Counted from the stretch's first letter, positions 41,566 through 51,320 are shown. The stretch: 64,000 nucleotides of DNA from Microbacterium esteraromaticum (GCF_900163815.1 NZ_FUKO01000022.1:62001-126000), one strand, 5' to 3'. Notes: generated by a model not told the origin, from the letters alone. Numbers and translations: made by a program.

Positions 41566-43722
41566 ATGGCATCCTCTCGTCTTCGTTCTCGCTTCTCCGA
41601 CAAGCTGACCTCGCGTCGCGGCGCATGGATCTCGCTCGGCATCGTCGTGCTCATCATGGTCGCGCTGTTCGGCGCATTCGGCTCGGCAAAGGCTCCCGCC
41701 GGCAACGCGCAGGCGCCAGCCGACTCCGAATCGTCGCAGGCGAGCGAGCTGATGCAGCAGTTCCCGAATGCCGACCGGCAGTCGGTGCTCGTGGTGGCTT
41801 CCCGCGATGACGACGCGGCGCTGACCGAGCAGGACCAGGCCGACCTCAAGGCGCTGCTGCCCGTGCTCGACACCCACGCGGATGCCGACTCCAACGGACC
41901 GCTGGTCAGCGACGACGGAAAAGCCGCATTACTGGTCACGCCGATCAAGGTCGGTGAGAGCAACACCGACACCGCAGAGGTGATCAAGGCGATCCGCACC
42001 GACATCGCCGACAACCCGATCGACGGCCTCACTCTTCAGGTCACCGGCGGCCCCGCCTTCGGCGCCGACATCGCGGCATCCTTCGACGGAGCGAACTTCA
42101 CCCTCCTGCTGGTGACGATCCTCATCGTCGCGCTGCTGCTCATCATCACCTACCGCTCCCCCGTGCTGTGGCTGGTGCCGCTCATCGTCGTCGCACTCGC
42201 CGACGGCCTCGCCGGACGCATGACCGCCGCCGCTGGCGCCGCATGGAACCTGCAGTTCGACTCCGGCATCATCAGCGTGCTCGTCTTCGGAGCCGGCACG
42301 AACTACGCGCTGCTGCTCATCTCGCGCTACCGCGAGGAGCTGCTGCAGAACGACGACCACCGCCAGGCGCTCAGCACGGCATGGCGCAAGACGGTGCCGG
42401 CGATCGTGGCATCCAACGTCACTGTCGTTCTGGCCCTGCTCACCCTCGTGCTCGCCGTCATCCCCGGCACCCACGGACTCGGTGTCTCGTCGGCCATCGG
42501 ACTGCTCATCGCGCTCGCCGCAGTCGTGTTCATGCTGCCGCCGTTCCTTGCGGTCTGCGGCCGCAAGGTGTTCTGGCCGTTCGTGCCCCGTCCCGGCCAG
42601 ACGCGCCCGCAGGGCCGCGCATGGCGCCGCATCGCATCCGGTGTCGTCCGGCGCCCCGCGCGCAGCCTGCTCGCCGGCGTTGCGCTGCTCGCCGTGATGG
42701 CCGCGGGCCTGATCGGCACCTCGGTCGGACTCGACCAGGTCGAGAAGTTCCGCGTGCAGTCCGAGTCGGCCACCGGTCTCGAGGTCGTCTCCGCGCACTT
42801 CGCACCCGGCGAGGCGCAGCCGATCTTCATCGTCGCCGACAGCGCCGAAGCGGATGCCGTCGTCGCCGCCGCCAAGGACGTCGAGGGTGTCGTTCGCGCG
42901 CATCCCGTCGGCACCACCGACGACGACTCGCTCACCAAGATCATGGTCACCAGCGAATACGCACCCAGCACCACCGAGAGCCTCGACCAGATCGGCGAGC
43001 TTCGTGCGGCCGTGCACGCGGTGCCGAATGCGGATGCCGTCGTCGGCGGCGCTGTCGCGACAGACGTCGACGCGAGAGAGGGCAACCAGGCGGATCTGCT
43101 GCTGATCGCACCGCTGGTGCTCGCCGTCAGCTTCCTCGTGCTGCTGGTGCTGCTGCGTTCCATCGCGGCGCCGGTGCTGCTGCTCGTGGTCAACCTGGCC
43201 AGCGCGCTCGCCGCGATCGGTGCGGGATCGTTCCTGAGCCGGATGCTGTTCGGCCAGCACGCTCTCGATCTGCAGGTGCCGCTGCTGGCATTCCTCTTCC
43301 TCGTCGCGCTCGGCATCGACTACACGATCTTCCTCGTGCACCGCGCTCGCAACGAGGCCGCCACCCGCGGCACGCGCACCGGCATGATCGAAGCCGTCGC
43401 GCACACCGGCAGTGTGATCACCAGTGCGGGCATCGTGCTCGCGGCCGTCTTCGCCGCCCTCGGGGTGCTGCCACTGGTCACACTCGGCCAGCTCGGTCTC
43501 ATCGTCGGGGTGGGCGTGATCGTCGACACCCTGGTGGTGCGCACGATCATCGTGCCGGCGATCTTCAGCCTCGTGGGCGATCGCATCTGGTGGCCGGGTC
43601 GTCCGGGCGGGCAGGATGAAGGACACAAGGGCGCGAACACGCCCGCCGTCGAGGAGCCGCAGAACGGGTCGGATGGAGAATTGACGCATGAGTCTCGTCA
43701 ACGCACCGCTGACGCACACTGA
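41566..43722 (+). CDS. MMPL-family (RND) membrane transporter
   Basis: The protein has 718 residues with two repeats, each with one helix, an extracytoplasmic domain and five helices. Conserved pieces are FGAGTNYALLLISRYREEL in the first half and GIDYTIFLVHRARNE in the second, which carry the proton-relay residues of MMPL/RND pumps. Such proteins export lipids, siderophores or toxic compounds. The ATG at 41566 has GGAG eight bases upstream; an ATG at 41530 has none. Its end overlaps the sensor kinase gene by 35 bases, so expression is likely coupled to that two-component system. Confidence 0.87.
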   Translation: MASSRLRSRFSDKLTSRRGAWISLGIVVLIMVALFGAFGSAKAPAGNAQAPADSESSQASELMQQFPNADRQSVLVVASRDDDAALTEQDQADLKALLPVLDTHADADSNGPLVSDDGKAALLVTPIKVGESNTDTAEVIKAIRTDIADNPIDGLTLQVTGGPAFGADIAASFDGANFTLLLVTILIVALLLIITYRSPVLWLVPLIVVALADGLAGRMTAAAGAAWNLQFDSGIISVLVFGAGTNYALLLISRYREELLQNDDHRQALSTAWRKTVPAIVASNVTVVLALLTLVLAVIPGTHGLGVSSAIGLLIALAAVVFMLPPFLAVCGRKVFWPFVPRPGQTRPQGRAWRRIASGVVRRPARSLLAGVALLAVMAAGLIGTSVGLDQVEKFRVQSESATGLEVVSAHFAPGEAQPIFIVADSAEADAVVAAAKDVEGVVRAHPVGTTDDDSLTKIMVTSEYAPSTTESLDQIGELRAAVHAVPNADAVVGGAVATDVDAREGNQADLLLIAPLVLAVSFLVLLVLLRSIAAPVLLLVVNLASALAAIGAGSFLSRMLFGQHALDLQVPLLAFLFLVALGIDYTIFLVHRARNEAATRGTRTGMIEAVAHTGSVITSAGIVLAAVFAALGVLPLVTLGQLGLIVGVGVIVDTLVVRTIIVPAIFSLVGDRIWWPGRPGGQDEGHKGANTPAVEEPQNGSDGELTHESRQRTADAH

Positions 43723-44974
43723 CCCGATCGGGTCCGCACCGATCGGCTCGATGGTGCGGGCCATGCAGATCGGTCAGCACCTCATCGCCGCAGCCCTCAC
43801 CGCGATCGGCGTGATCCGTGCGATCGGCGATGGCGTCTCGATCCCCGCCGCGGTGATCTCGGGGCTGGCGATCCTCGCCTGGCACACCGCGGGCACGATC
43901 CTGCCGTCGAAGGGCGGTTCGCGTGCCCTGATCGTCGGGTGGCTGATCGGCTTCGCAGTGATCTGGATCGCGGCCGTCTCGGTCTCGGCCGAGTTCGTCT
44001 GGGTGGCGTTTCTGCTCTGGCTGCTCGCCGGACACCTGCTGCCGGTGCGCTGGGGGCTGCTGTTCTCGGCACTGATCCTGGCGATCGTGATCGTCGCACC
44101 AATCGTGCACCACGGCACGACCAGCTATGCGAACGTCTTCGGCCCGCTCATCGGCGGCGTCTTCGCGTTCGGCATCTCGCGCGGGTATCTGCAGCTGCTG
44201 CGCGACGCCGCCGAGCGCGAGCGTCTGGTCGCCTCGCTCACCCGCACCCAGCAGGAGATGGCCGATCTGCAGGACGAACTCGCCCTCGCCCAGCGGCACT
44301 CCGGGGCGATCGCCGAACGCACCCGCATCTCGCGCGACATCCACGACACCATCGCGCAGGGCATCTCCTCGATCCGGCTCCTCGCCCACGCCGGCGGCAA
44401 CCGCACCGATGACGCCGATGCCGTGCGCACCTTCGCGCAGGTCGAAGCGCTCGCCGGTGACAGCCTCGGCGATGTTCGCCGCATCGTCGCCGCCCTCGCG
44501 CCGGCAGAGCTCGAAGACGATGCGCTCGCCGCAGCACTGCAGCGGATGCTGGATCGCCTGCACGACGAGACCGGCCTGCAGGTCGAGCTGCATGTCGATG
44601 ACACGCTCCCGATCCTGCCGACCGAAGTCGAGGTCACGATGCTGCGCACCGCGCAGTCGGCGCTGGCCAACGTGCGGCTGCATGCGCAGGCGAGCCGCGT
44701 GGTGATGAGTCTCATCGATGCGGAAGACACCGTGCGTCTGGACATCATCGACGACGGCTCGGGGTTCGATCTCGCGGCGTGGGAGCAGCAGAGCGACACG
44801 GGCTCCTCCAGTTACGGACTGCGGTTCATGAGCGCGCGGCTGCGAGAGCTCGGCGGCGGTCTCGACGTCGAGAGCACACCCGGCGAGGGCACTGCGATCT
44901 CAGTGCATCTGCCGATCCACTCCCCCGCCCCTGGGCATCCGTCCGTCTCCGCCGAATCCGAGGAGCCGTCATGA
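43688..44974 (+). CDS. two-component sensor histidine kinase (HisKA_3 type)
   Basis: The protein has 428 residues. Four to five N-terminal helices (about 25-160) form a membrane sensor without a large extracytoplasmic loop. A coiled segment and the HisKA_3 box ERTRISRDIHDTIAQG with His219 follow, then a HATPase domain (SALANVRLHAQASRV, DDGSGFD). The NarL-type partner follows in ATGA overlap. The gene overlaps the MMPL gene end, and GATGGAG precedes the ATG. It may sense membrane stress or a compound exported by the MMPL pump. Confidence 0.87.
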   Translation: MSLVNAPLTHTDPIGSAPIGSMVRAMQIGQHLIAAALTAIGVIRAIGDGVSIPAAVISGLAILAWHTAGTILPSKGGSRALIVGWLIGFAVIWIAAVSVSAEFVWVAFLLWLLAGHLLPVRWGLLFSALILAIVIVAPIVHHGTTSYANVFGPLIGGVFAFGISRGYLQLLRDAAERERLVASLTRTQQEMADLQDELALAQRHSGAIAERTRISRDIHDTIAQGISSIRLLAHAGGNRTDDADAVRTFAQVEALAGDSLGDVRRIVAALAPAELEDDALAAALQRMLDRLHDETGLQVELHVDDTLPILPTEVEVTMLRTAQSALANVRLHAQASRVVMSLIDAEDTVRLDIIDDGSGFDLAAWEQQSDTGSSSYGLRFMSARLRELGGGLDVESTPGEGTAISVHLPIHSPAPGHPSVSAESEEPS

Positions 44975-45588
44975 CCACCGTTCTGCTCGTCGACGACCAC
45001 CCCGTCGTGCGCAGCGGCCTGCGCGCTGTGATCGACACCGGTGACACCGTGCAGGTCATCGGCGAAGCCGCCACCGGCGAAGAGGCCATCACGCTCGCCG
45101 AGCATCTGCACCCGGATGTCGTGCTGTGCGACCTGCGCCTCGGTGATGGCATCGACGGCATCCAGACCACGCTGGCGCTGCGCGCGCTCGATCCCGCCCC
45201 GGCTGTGCTGATTCTGACCACCTTCGACCGCGATGCCGAGATCCTCGGTGCGATCGAGGCGGGAGCCGCCGGCTACCTGCTCAAGGATGTCGCTCCAGAG
45301 GTGATCGTCGACGGCATCCGCCGTGCCGCCGCCGGAGACGTGTTCCTCGCACCCGATCTCGCCTCGCGCGTGCTGCGGGGCATGCGCAATCCCCTGCCGA
45401 AGCTCACCGAGCGCGAACTCGAGGTGCTGCGCCTGCTCGCGAAGGGCGCCGCGAACAAAGAGATCGCGCGCACGCTCTTCGTCACCGAGGCGACCGTCAA
45501 GAGTCACCTCGCTCACATCTTCACCAAACTCGATGTCGACAGCCGATCACGCGCCATTCACCTGGCGCAGGAGACCGGCCTCATCTGA
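44971..45588 (+). CDS. NarL/LuxR-type response regulator
   Basis: The protein has 205 residues. The receiver domain has the acidic pair in LLVDDHP, phospho-acceptor Asp54 (VVLCDLRLGD), and the Thr and Lys of the switch (LTTFD, YLLKD). The C-terminal LuxR helix-turn-helix is TERELEVLRLLAKGAANKEIARTLFVTEATVKSHLAHIFTKL. It is partner of the upstream kinase. Likely targets are its own operon and adjacent transporter genes. Confidence 0.9.
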   Translation: MTTVLLVDDHPVVRSGLRAVIDTGDTVQVIGEAATGEEAITLAEHLHPDVVLCDLRLGDGIDGIQTTLALRALDPAPAVLILTTFDRDAEILGAIEAGAAGYLLKDVAPEVIVDGIRRAAAGDVFLAPDLASRVLRGMRNPLPKLTERELEVLRLLAKGAANKEIARTLFVTEATVKSHLAHIFTKLDVDSRSRAIHLAQETGLI

Positions 45589-45617
45589 TCGCCACGACGG
45601 TCTCGAAAGGAAATCCC

Positions 45618-46061
45618 ATGAAGAAGTTGTTCAACGCCGCGTTCATCTACATGATCCTCGGCGTCTCTGCCGGTCTGTTCTACCGCGAATTCACCAAGGC
45701 CAATGATTTCCCGGCGGGCGAATTCACCCAGCTCGCCGTCGTGCACACCCACCTGCTCACGCTCGGATTCATCGTGCTGCTGATCGCGCTCGTCCTCGAG
45801 AAGACGTTCGCGTTCTCGAACAGCCCGAAGCTGTTCGGCTGGTTCTTCTGGCTGTACAACGCCGGCCTCGTGCTCACCGCGGGAATGATGGTCTGGCACG
45901 GCATCCTCACCGTGCTCGGTGAAGAGTCGTCGGCGATGATCTCCGGCATCGCCGGGCTCGGCCACATCCTGATCACCGCCGGCATGATCTTCTTCTTCCT
46001 CGCCCTTGGCCGCGCGGTCACGAAGAGCGCCAAGGAATCCCCCGCACCGGTGGCGGCCTGA
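45618..46061 (+). CDS. DUF2871-family membrane protein
   Basis: The protein has 147 residues and four predicted helices. VVHTHLLTLGF and MVWHGILTVLGEES contain conserved His residues reminiscent of heme-binding or oxidase-related small membrane proteins; this resemblance is weak. The family is common in actinobacteria and has no assigned function. AAAGGAAA precedes the ATG. It lies 29 bases after the response regulator and one base before the MFS gene, so it is probably part of the same transcript. Confidence 0.75.
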   Translation: MKKLFNAAFIYMILGVSAGLFYREFTKANDFPAGEFTQLAVVHTHLLTLGFIVLLIALVLEKTFAFSNSPKLFGWFFWLYNAGLVLTAGMMVWHGILTVLGEESSAMISGIAGLGHILITAGMIFFFLALGRAVTKSAKESPAPVAA

Positions 46062-46062
46062 G

Positions 46063-47691
46063 ATGACTCCCGCAGCGGAACTGCGTGAGACTCCGCCGAC
46101 CCGGCGGGAATGGCTGAGTCTCGCCGTTCTCTCGATCGGGCTCGGCCTCATCGTGCTCGACGGCACCATCGTCGGCGTCGCGCTTCCCGCGATCATCGGC
46201 GACCTGGGACTCGACCTGACTGATGCGCAGTGGGTCAACAGCCTCTATGCCGTGCTACTGGCGGCTCTGCTGCTGGCGACGGGCAAGCTCGCCGACCGCT
46301 GGGGGCGCAAGCGGCTGTTTCTGGCCGGGCTCGTCATCTTCATGGGCGGCAGTCTGCTGGCCGCCCTCGCCGCGACCGCAGGCCCGCTGATCGGCGCCCG
46401 TGCCGTGCAGGCCGTGGGCGCGGCGCTGATCATGCCGTCGACGCTCTCGACGGTGAACGCCGTCTTCCGCGGCAAGTACCGCGCGGCCGCATTCGGGGTG
46501 TGGGGTGCCGTCATCTCGGGAGCCGCCGCCATCGGACCGCTCGCCGGCGGCGCGCTCACACAGTGGGCATCGTGGCACTGGATCTTCCTCGTGAACCTCC
46601 CCCTCGGCGCCCTCGTGCTGGTCTCCGCGATCTTCACCGTTCGCGAGACCCGTGGTGGCGCGCAGCGCCCCGGTGCGGACGTCGACGGTGCGCTGCTCAG
46701 CGCAATCGGGTTCGGCGCCCTCGTCTTCGCCGTCATCGAGGGTCCCGAGTTGGGCTGGTGGAAGCCGAAGACCGACTTCTCGCTGTTCGGGTGGATGTGG
46801 CCGAAGGATGCTCCGCTGTCGATCGTGCCGGTCGCGTTCGCGATCGCTGTGGTCGCGATCGTGCTGTTCGTGATCTGGGAGCGGCATCGTGAGAAGGTGC
46901 AGCGTTCGGCGCTGCTCGATCTCGGACTGTTCTCATTCGAGACCTTCTCGTGGGGAAACGTCACCGCCGCCATGGTCGCCATCGGCGAATTCGCGATTCT
47001 CTTCGCGCTGCCGCTGTACCTCGTCAACGCGCTCGGTCTCGACGTGATGGGTGCCGGGCTCGTGCTGGCGGCGATGGCCGTCGGAGCCTTCCTCTCCGGA
47101 GCGGCGGCACGGCATCTCGCCGCGCGCTTCGGGTCACCGGGCACCGTGCTGATCGGTTTGGGTCTGGAGGTCATCGGCATCGTCGTGCTCGCGCTGATCA
47201 TCCGCGCTGACAGCCCCGGATGGCTGGTCATGATGCCGCTGGTCGCGTACGGGCTGGGCCTGGGCCTGGCATCCGCTCAGCTGACGGGCACGGTCTTGCG
47301 AGACATTCCCGTCGACGTCTCGGGTCAGGGCTCTGCCACGCAGAGCACGGTGCGGCAGATCGGTTCAGCGCTCGGCACGGCGATGTCGGGAGCGGCCCTG
47401 TCGATGTCGCTCGCGTTCACACTGCCGTCGGCGTTGGACGCCGCCGGAATCACCGGGAAGGCTGCGGATCAGATTGCAGACGCGACGCGGCAATCCGCCG
47501 GCACGACCATCACGCAGCTGCGGATGCAAGGCGACGCGAGTTCGTTCGGCGATCACACGGCGGCGGCGGTAAACGCTCTGGCGAGCGGATTCGCGGATGC
47601 TACGCGCTGGTCGCTGCTGTTCGCGGCGATCTTCCTGTTGCTGGGCTTCGTTGGTGCGCTGCGCCTGCGAGCGGCAGCGGCACGGGAGTGA
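46063..47691 (+). CDS. DHA2-family MFS drug/proton antiporter
   Basis: The protein has 542 residues with 14 predicted helices. Motif A is GKLADRWGRKR, motif D1 is VLDGTIVGVALPAI, and motif C is VWGAVISGAAAIGPLAGG, the EmrB/QacA signature. A hydrophilic loop near residues 240-270 separates the two halves. It likely exports toxic compounds. It begins one base after the DUF2871 stop, with weak ribosome-site signals, so translational coupling is likely. Confidence 0.87.
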   Translation: MTPAAELRETPPTRREWLSLAVLSIGLGLIVLDGTIVGVALPAIIGDLGLDLTDAQWVNSLYAVLLAALLLATGKLADRWGRKRLFLAGLVIFMGGSLLAALAATAGPLIGARAVQAVGAALIMPSTLSTVNAVFRGKYRAAAFGVWGAVISGAAAIGPLAGGALTQWASWHWIFLVNLPLGALVLVSAIFTVRETRGGAQRPGADVDGALLSAIGFGALVFAVIEGPELGWWKPKTDFSLFGWMWPKDAPLSIVPVAFAIAVVAIVLFVIWERHREKVQRSALLDLGLFSFETFSWGNVTAAMVAIGEFAILFALPLYLVNALGLDVMGAGLVLAAMAVGAFLSGAAARHLAARFGSPGTVLIGLGLEVIGIVVLALIIRADSPGWLVMMPLVAYGLGLGLASAQLTGTVLRDIPVDVSGQGSATQSTVRQIGSALGTAMSGAALSMSLAFTLPSALDAAGITGKAADQIADATRQSAGTTITQLRMQGDASSFGDHTAAAVNALASGFADATRWSLLFAAIFLLLGFVGALRLRAAAARE

Positions 47692-48028
47692 TCACTTCTC
47701 GACGACCCGCGTTTCGCAACTGAGCCGGGGTGGGAGCACGAGGTGCGGCACGGAGGGGAAGGTGCCTCACTGGGCTCCTGATCCCGCTCCGTGCCTGCTG
47801 TTCTCCCCTCGTTCTTTCACCAGGGGTGCCTTGATCCGAAGACTTTGGCCCTCTCCTCCTCTATGGTGAAAGAGCATGCGTGTTCAAAATCGATCGTTCT
47901 GCTGAATCCCCGTCAGCGTGGGCTCTCCCCAGTGCCCGACGATCCACGCGTGCGCTTGGCCCTCTCGTTTAGCGCAGTCCCCAATGTGCTATGCGAGGGG
48001 GCCGTACTCATCATGACACCTTTTTGTC
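47692..48028. other. gene-poor region upstream of the palindrome
   Basis: These 337 bases have no gene with family resemblance. The short open frames here lack ribosome sites and codon bias. A short repeat GGTGCCT occurs twice (47760 and 47826). I see no terminator that clearly ends the MFS transcript. Confidence 0.45.
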
Positions 48029-48056
48029 GATTTGTCCCCCATATGGGGGACAAATC
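48029..48056. promoter_or_regulatory. perfect 28-bp palindrome
   Basis: GATTTGTCCCCCAT is followed at once by its exact complement, with no loop. It ends 14 bases before TATGCT (48071-48076), a possible -10 box, so it would cover the -35 region of that promoter and act as an operator. As RNA it would give a 13-14 bp hairpin without a T tract on either strand. Confidence 0.6.
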
Positions 48057-48082
48057 CTTCTGAGCGTGTGTATGCTGAACGT

Positions 48083-48145
48083 GACGCACCCTCCGGTCGT
48101 CTTCGGCCCTCATCGCTCCCCCCGCGGTGAGGGCCTTTACTTTTT
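48083..48145 (+). ncRNA. candidate small RNA ending in a C6-loop hairpin (6C-like)
   Basis: Between the TATGCT box and a strong terminator there is room for a transcript of about 60 bases and no gene. Its end is a 12-bp stem (GGCCCTCATCGC with GCGGTGAGGGCC) capped by a TCCCCCC loop. A loop with six cytosines on a G/C stem is the hallmark of the actinobacterial 6C RNA family, although only one such hairpin is seen here whereas the family has two. It could also be a transcription attenuator leader. Confidence 0.4.
48105..48145 (+). terminator. intrinsic terminator with C6 loop
   Basis: The stem is 48105-48116 with 48124-48135, the loop is TCCCCCC, then TTTACTTTTT. It is the best rho-independent terminator in the window. 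Confidence 0.8.
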
Positions 48146-48305
48146 CCGGCTCCCGGGGGCAGGGAGCCCTGGTTGCGAAGGAAAAACCTAATGCAACATT
48201 TAGGTCACCATTTGCTGTGCGTTACCGTCGGGCGCGTCGCCTGAGATAGCGTTAGCCCAGTCGATGCACACTGCGTCGGCATAGCAATCAGTAGAACGGC
48301 AGTAA

Positions 48306-48512
48306 ATGAGCACCCAGGGCACTGTTAAGTGGTTCAACTCGGAGAAGGGCTTCGGCTTTATCTCCCCTGACGACGGAGGCGCCGACGTTTTCGCGCACTA
48401 CTCCGCCATCACCTCAAGCGGTTACCGCTCGCTCGACGAGAACCAGCGCGTCGAGTTCGATGTGGCACAGGGCCCCAAGGGCCTGCAGGCTGAGAACATC
48501 CGCCCTCTCTGA
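48306..48512 (+). CDS. cold shock protein (CspA family)
   Basis: The protein has 68 residues and a single cold shock domain that binds single-stranded RNA and DNA. RNP1 KGFGFI and an RNP2-like DVFAHYSAI are present (VFAH in place of the usual VFVH), after the [12 protein letters not shown] start. A leader of more than 100 bases precedes the ATG, as is usual for csp genes, with an inverted repeat ACCTAA/TTAGGT at 48186-48205. It is monocistronic with a strong terminator. Confidence 0.93.
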   Translation: MSTQGTVKWFNSEKGFGFISPDDGGADVFAHYSAITSSGYRSLDENQRVEFDVAQGPKGLQAENIRPL

Positions 48513-48521
48513 GGCGGAACT

Positions 48522-48566
48522 GAAATCCCCGTCGGACGCTGTAAAACAGCATCCGACGGGGATTTC
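48522..48566 (+). terminator. terminator after the cold shock gene
   Basis: A near-perfect hairpin runs from GAAATCCCCGTCGGA (48522) to its complement ending at 48566, with an inner GCTGT/ACAGC pair, then CTGCGTTTT. It could also work for the convergent HAD gene. Confidence 0.8.
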
Positions 48567-48589
48567 TGCGTTTTCCGTTGGCCGCGGGG

Positions 48590-49258
48590 TCAGCCGAGCA
48601 GCGCGTGCTGCAGTTCGGCGGTGTCGCCCACGCGCAGCATTGCGCCGTCGCTCTCACTCTCTGCGCCGAAGCCCCAGTCGACGAAGATGACGGGGATGCC
48701 GTATTCGGCGGCGCCGTCGATGTCGTGGTGGCGATCGCCGATCAGCACCGGACGCGATGTGTCGACGCCGGCGGCCCGCAGTCGCTCGAGCGCTTGACCG
48801 ATGACGAAGGCCTTGCCGTCAGTCCGGCCATCGGGGCCTGATCGGGCGCCCGAGATCGCGGTGAAGCCGTCGATCAGTTCGTGGTGCTCGAGAATCGCCC
48901 GCACCTGATTCTCGGGTTTGGTGCTGGCGGTCGCCTGCGGAATGCCGGCGAGCTGCACAGCATCCAGCACTGCGGGCACACCCGGGTAGATTTCGACAGC
49001 CGCCGCGTACCCATCCGATGCGGCGAGGGTGCGGTACCGCGCGACGGCCTCTTGCGCCTGCTCCGGGTCCATTCCGGCGTGCCGCTCGAACGACTCGTAC
49101 ATCGGTGGACCGATCCAGAGCGACAGCTGATCGGCATCCGGCTCGGGAAGACCGTACGAGGCGAGCACTTGGCGAAGGCGGGGGAGGATCCCGGCGGATG
49201 CGTCGGCGATGGTGCCGTCGACGTCCCAGAGGATGCAGGAATAGGCGTGAGCAGACAT
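48590..49258 (-). CDS. HAD-family hydrolase, phosphoglycolate phosphatase-like
   Basis: The protein has 222 residues. The nucleophile motif WDVDGTIAD (Asp12, Asp14), motif II Thr in ATASTKPE and motif IV GDRHHDIDGAAE are all present. The helical cap between them is typical of Gph-type phosphatases. The substrate may be phosphoglycolate or another small phosphate ester. It is transcribed toward the cold shock terminator. Confidence 0.85.
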   Translation of the reverse strand: MSAHAYSCILWDVDGTIADASAGILPRLRQVLASYGLPEPDADQLSLWIGPPMYESFERHAGMDPEQAQEAVARYRTLAASDGYAAAVEIYPGVPAVLDAVQLAGIPQATASTKPENQVRAILEHHELIDGFTAISGARSGPDGRTDGKAFVIGQALERLRAAGVDTSRPVLIGDRHHDIDGAAEYGIPVIFVDWGFGAESESDGAMLRVGDTAELQHALLG

Positions 49259-49324
49259 GCTGCCAGCCTAAGCCGCGGCCACGCCCCCGCACGGGATGCG
49301 ACGGCGACGGTGCCGTCTGGGGTG

Positions 49325-50029
49325 TCAGAACAGCCGGGGAACTCCCGACTCGATGCCCTTCATGTCTTCGTAATCGAGGACAAGACAGCGGATGCCGCGG
49401 TCCTCGGCGAGCACGCGCGCCTGCGGCTTGATCTCCTGAGCGGCGAACACGCCCTGCACGGGGGAGAGGTGCGGGTCGCGCCGGAGCAGCTCGAGGTACC
49501 GGGTCAGCTGTTCGACGCCGTCGATGTCGCCGCGTCGCTTGATCTCCACGGCGATGGCGGCTCCGTCAGCATCCCGCACCATGAGGTCGACCGGACCGAT
49601 CGCCGTCGGGTACTCGCGGCGCACGAGCGTCGCGCCGGCCGAGATGAGCTCTACCTGCTCGGCCAGCAGCCGCTGCAGGTCGGCCTCCACGCCGTCTTTC
49701 TGCAGGCCGGGATCGATGCCGAGCTCATGCTGCGAATCGTGGATGATCTCGTAGATCTGCACGCGCAGCGCGTCGCCGGTCTTCTTGTGCGTCACGCGCC
49801 ATACCTCGACGACGCCGGCGATGGCCTCTTCTTCGCCGGGCTCGTCGGATGCCAGTGAACACGGGGGGCTCATCCAGTTCAACGGCTTGTAGCTGCCGCC
49901 GTCCGAGTGCACCAGCAGGCTGCCGTCGCCCTTGTGCACCAGGAGGCGCGTGGCGAGGGGCAGGTGGGCGTTGAGCCGACCGGTGTAGTCGACGGAGCAG
50001 CGGGCGATGACGAGTCTCACCGTTCCCAC
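49325..50029 (-). CDS. nucS: mismatch-specific endonuclease NucS
   Basis: NucS (EndoMS) cuts both strands at mismatches and is the core of the non-canonical mismatch repair of actinobacteria that lack MutS/MutL. The 234-residue protein matches throughout: [15 protein letters not shown] in the binding domain, and the catalytic block [10 protein letters not shown]...[23 protein letters not shown]. The final residues GVPRLF resemble the beta-clamp-interacting tail seen in other NucS proteins. Start GTG at 50029; a GTG three codons later is possible. Confidence 0.93.
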   Translation of the reverse strand: MGTVRLVIARCSVDYTGRLNAHLPLATRLLVHKGDGSLLVHSDGGSYKPLNWMSPPCSLASDEPGEEEAIAGVVEVWRVTHKKTGDALRVQIYEIIHDSQHELGIDPGLQKDGVEADLQRLLAEQVELISAGATLVRREYPTAIGPVDLMVRDADGAAIAVEIKRRGDIDGVEQLTRYLELLRRDPHLSPVQGVFAAQEIKPQARVLAEDRGIRCLVLDYEDMKGIESGVPRLF

Positions 50030-50070
50030 AGTACCGGGACGCGGGCGCGGGCGACCGGTGTCAGCCGGGA

Positions 50071-51294
50071 TCAGCCCGTCTTCGTCTTCTCATCGTCGCG
50101 CAGCGGGCGGGCGGCGCCCGAGAACAAGCCCGACAGCGCCACCAGCACGACGATGATGTACAGCGTGTTCAGCAGGCCGAAGTGCTCGCTGATCAGGCCG
50201 AGCAGCGGCGGGCCGCTGAGAAAGGCGATGTAGCCGATGGTGGATGCTGCGCTCACGCGGGCCGCCGCCTTGGCGGGATCATCTGCCGCAGCCGACATGC
50301 CGAGCGGGAAGCCCAGCGATGCGCCGATTCCCCACAGTGCGGCACCGAGCAGCATCAGCGGCACGGTCTCGGCGAGGATGAACAGCAGGATGCCGGAGAC
50401 CGCCGCCACTGCCAGCACGCGCAGCACCAGCACGCGGCCGAAGCGGTCGACGAGCGGTCCGCCGAAAAGGCGCACGATGGTCATGCCGATCGAGAAGACC
50501 GCCAGGGTCACCGCCCCCATACCGGGTTCCTGCTGGTGGCCTTCGACGGCGCCCAAAGCGATCCAGTCATTGGCACCGCCCTCGGCGAACGACATGCCGA
50601 GCATGATCACGCCCAGTGCGTAGGTGCGCGGTTCGCGCCAGGCCGACAGCGCCGTGTGCATCCGCTCGCGCCACGCCGGCTTCTCATCCGGCATCGGGTC
50701 GAGTCCGGCTTCACGCGAGGGCACGTTGAAGAAGCAGACGACCGCGGCCACCGCGATGATCGCGCTGATGGCACCCGCGTGGACTGCTACGTTGAGCCCG
50801 AGATGCGCGGCCAGCGCACCGAGGCCGGCACCGATCACCGTCCCGAAGCTGAAGAACGCATGGAACACCGGAAGGATGGTCTTGCCGGTCTGCTGCTCGA
50901 TGGCCGTCGCCTCGACGTTCATCATCACGTCGACGGATCCGTTTCCGAATCCGAACAGCATCATGCCGATCATGACGACGGGGATCGCCCCGAAGACGTC
51001 GGCGCCGAGGCCGATCAGGCAGACGCCCGCACCGAACATCAGCATGGTGATCAGCATCCCGAGTCGCGCGCCCGTGCGCGCCATCACGGCGGGGCTGGTC
51101 GAGATTCCCAGGATCGACGAGATCCCCATCGCCAGCAGCAGCAGGCCGATCTGCGCCTTGTCGATCTCGAGCGACGCGGCGATGCTCGGCACCCGCGATG
51201 CCCACGTCGAGATCGAGAGTCCGCTCGCGAGGAAGATCGTGAAGATCGCCGTGCGCCAGCGCACGAACTGCGAGCGGGTGAGTGCGGTGTCCAT
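50071..51294 (-). CDS. MFS transporter controlled by divergent LacI gene
   Basis: The protein has 407 residues and 12 predicted helices. [29 protein letters not shown] in the first helices and [15 protein letters not shown] are typical of FucP-like/YbjJ-type MFS proteins. The substrate is probably a sugar or sugar-like compound, judged by the divergent LacI regulator and the operator between them. It starts at an ATG at 51294 with only 60 bases to the regulator gene. Confidence 0.83.
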   Translation of the reverse strand: MDTALTRSQFVRWRTAIFTIFLASGLSISTWASRVPSIAASLEIDKAQIGLLLLAMGISSILGISTSPAVMARTGARLGMLITMLMFGAGVCLIGLGADVFGAIPVVMIGMMLFGFGNGSVDVMMNVEATAIEQQTGKTILPVFHAFFSFGTVIGAGLGALAAHLGLNVAVHAGAISAIIAVAAVVCFFNVPSREAGLDPMPDEKPAWRERMHTALSAWREPRTYALGVIMLGMSFAEGGANDWIALGAVEGHQQEPGMGAVTLAVFSIGMTIVRLFGGPLVDRFGRVLVLRVLAVAAVSGILLFILAETVPLMLLGAALWGIGASLGFPLGMSAAADDPAKAAARVSAASTIGYIAFLSGPPLLGLISEHFGLLNTLYIIVVLVALSGLFSGAARPLRDDEKTKTG

Positions 51295-51308
51295 CCGATC
51301 ATCGTAAT

Positions 51309-51320
51309 CGAATCGATTCG
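51309..51320. promoter_or_regulatory. LacI-type operator of the MFS/LacI divergon
   Basis: CGAATCGATTCG is a perfect 12-bp palindrome with flanking near-symmetry (AATCGAATCGATTCGGT). It sits in the 60-base gap between the MFS and LacI genes, so one site can control both. Confidence 0.7.
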
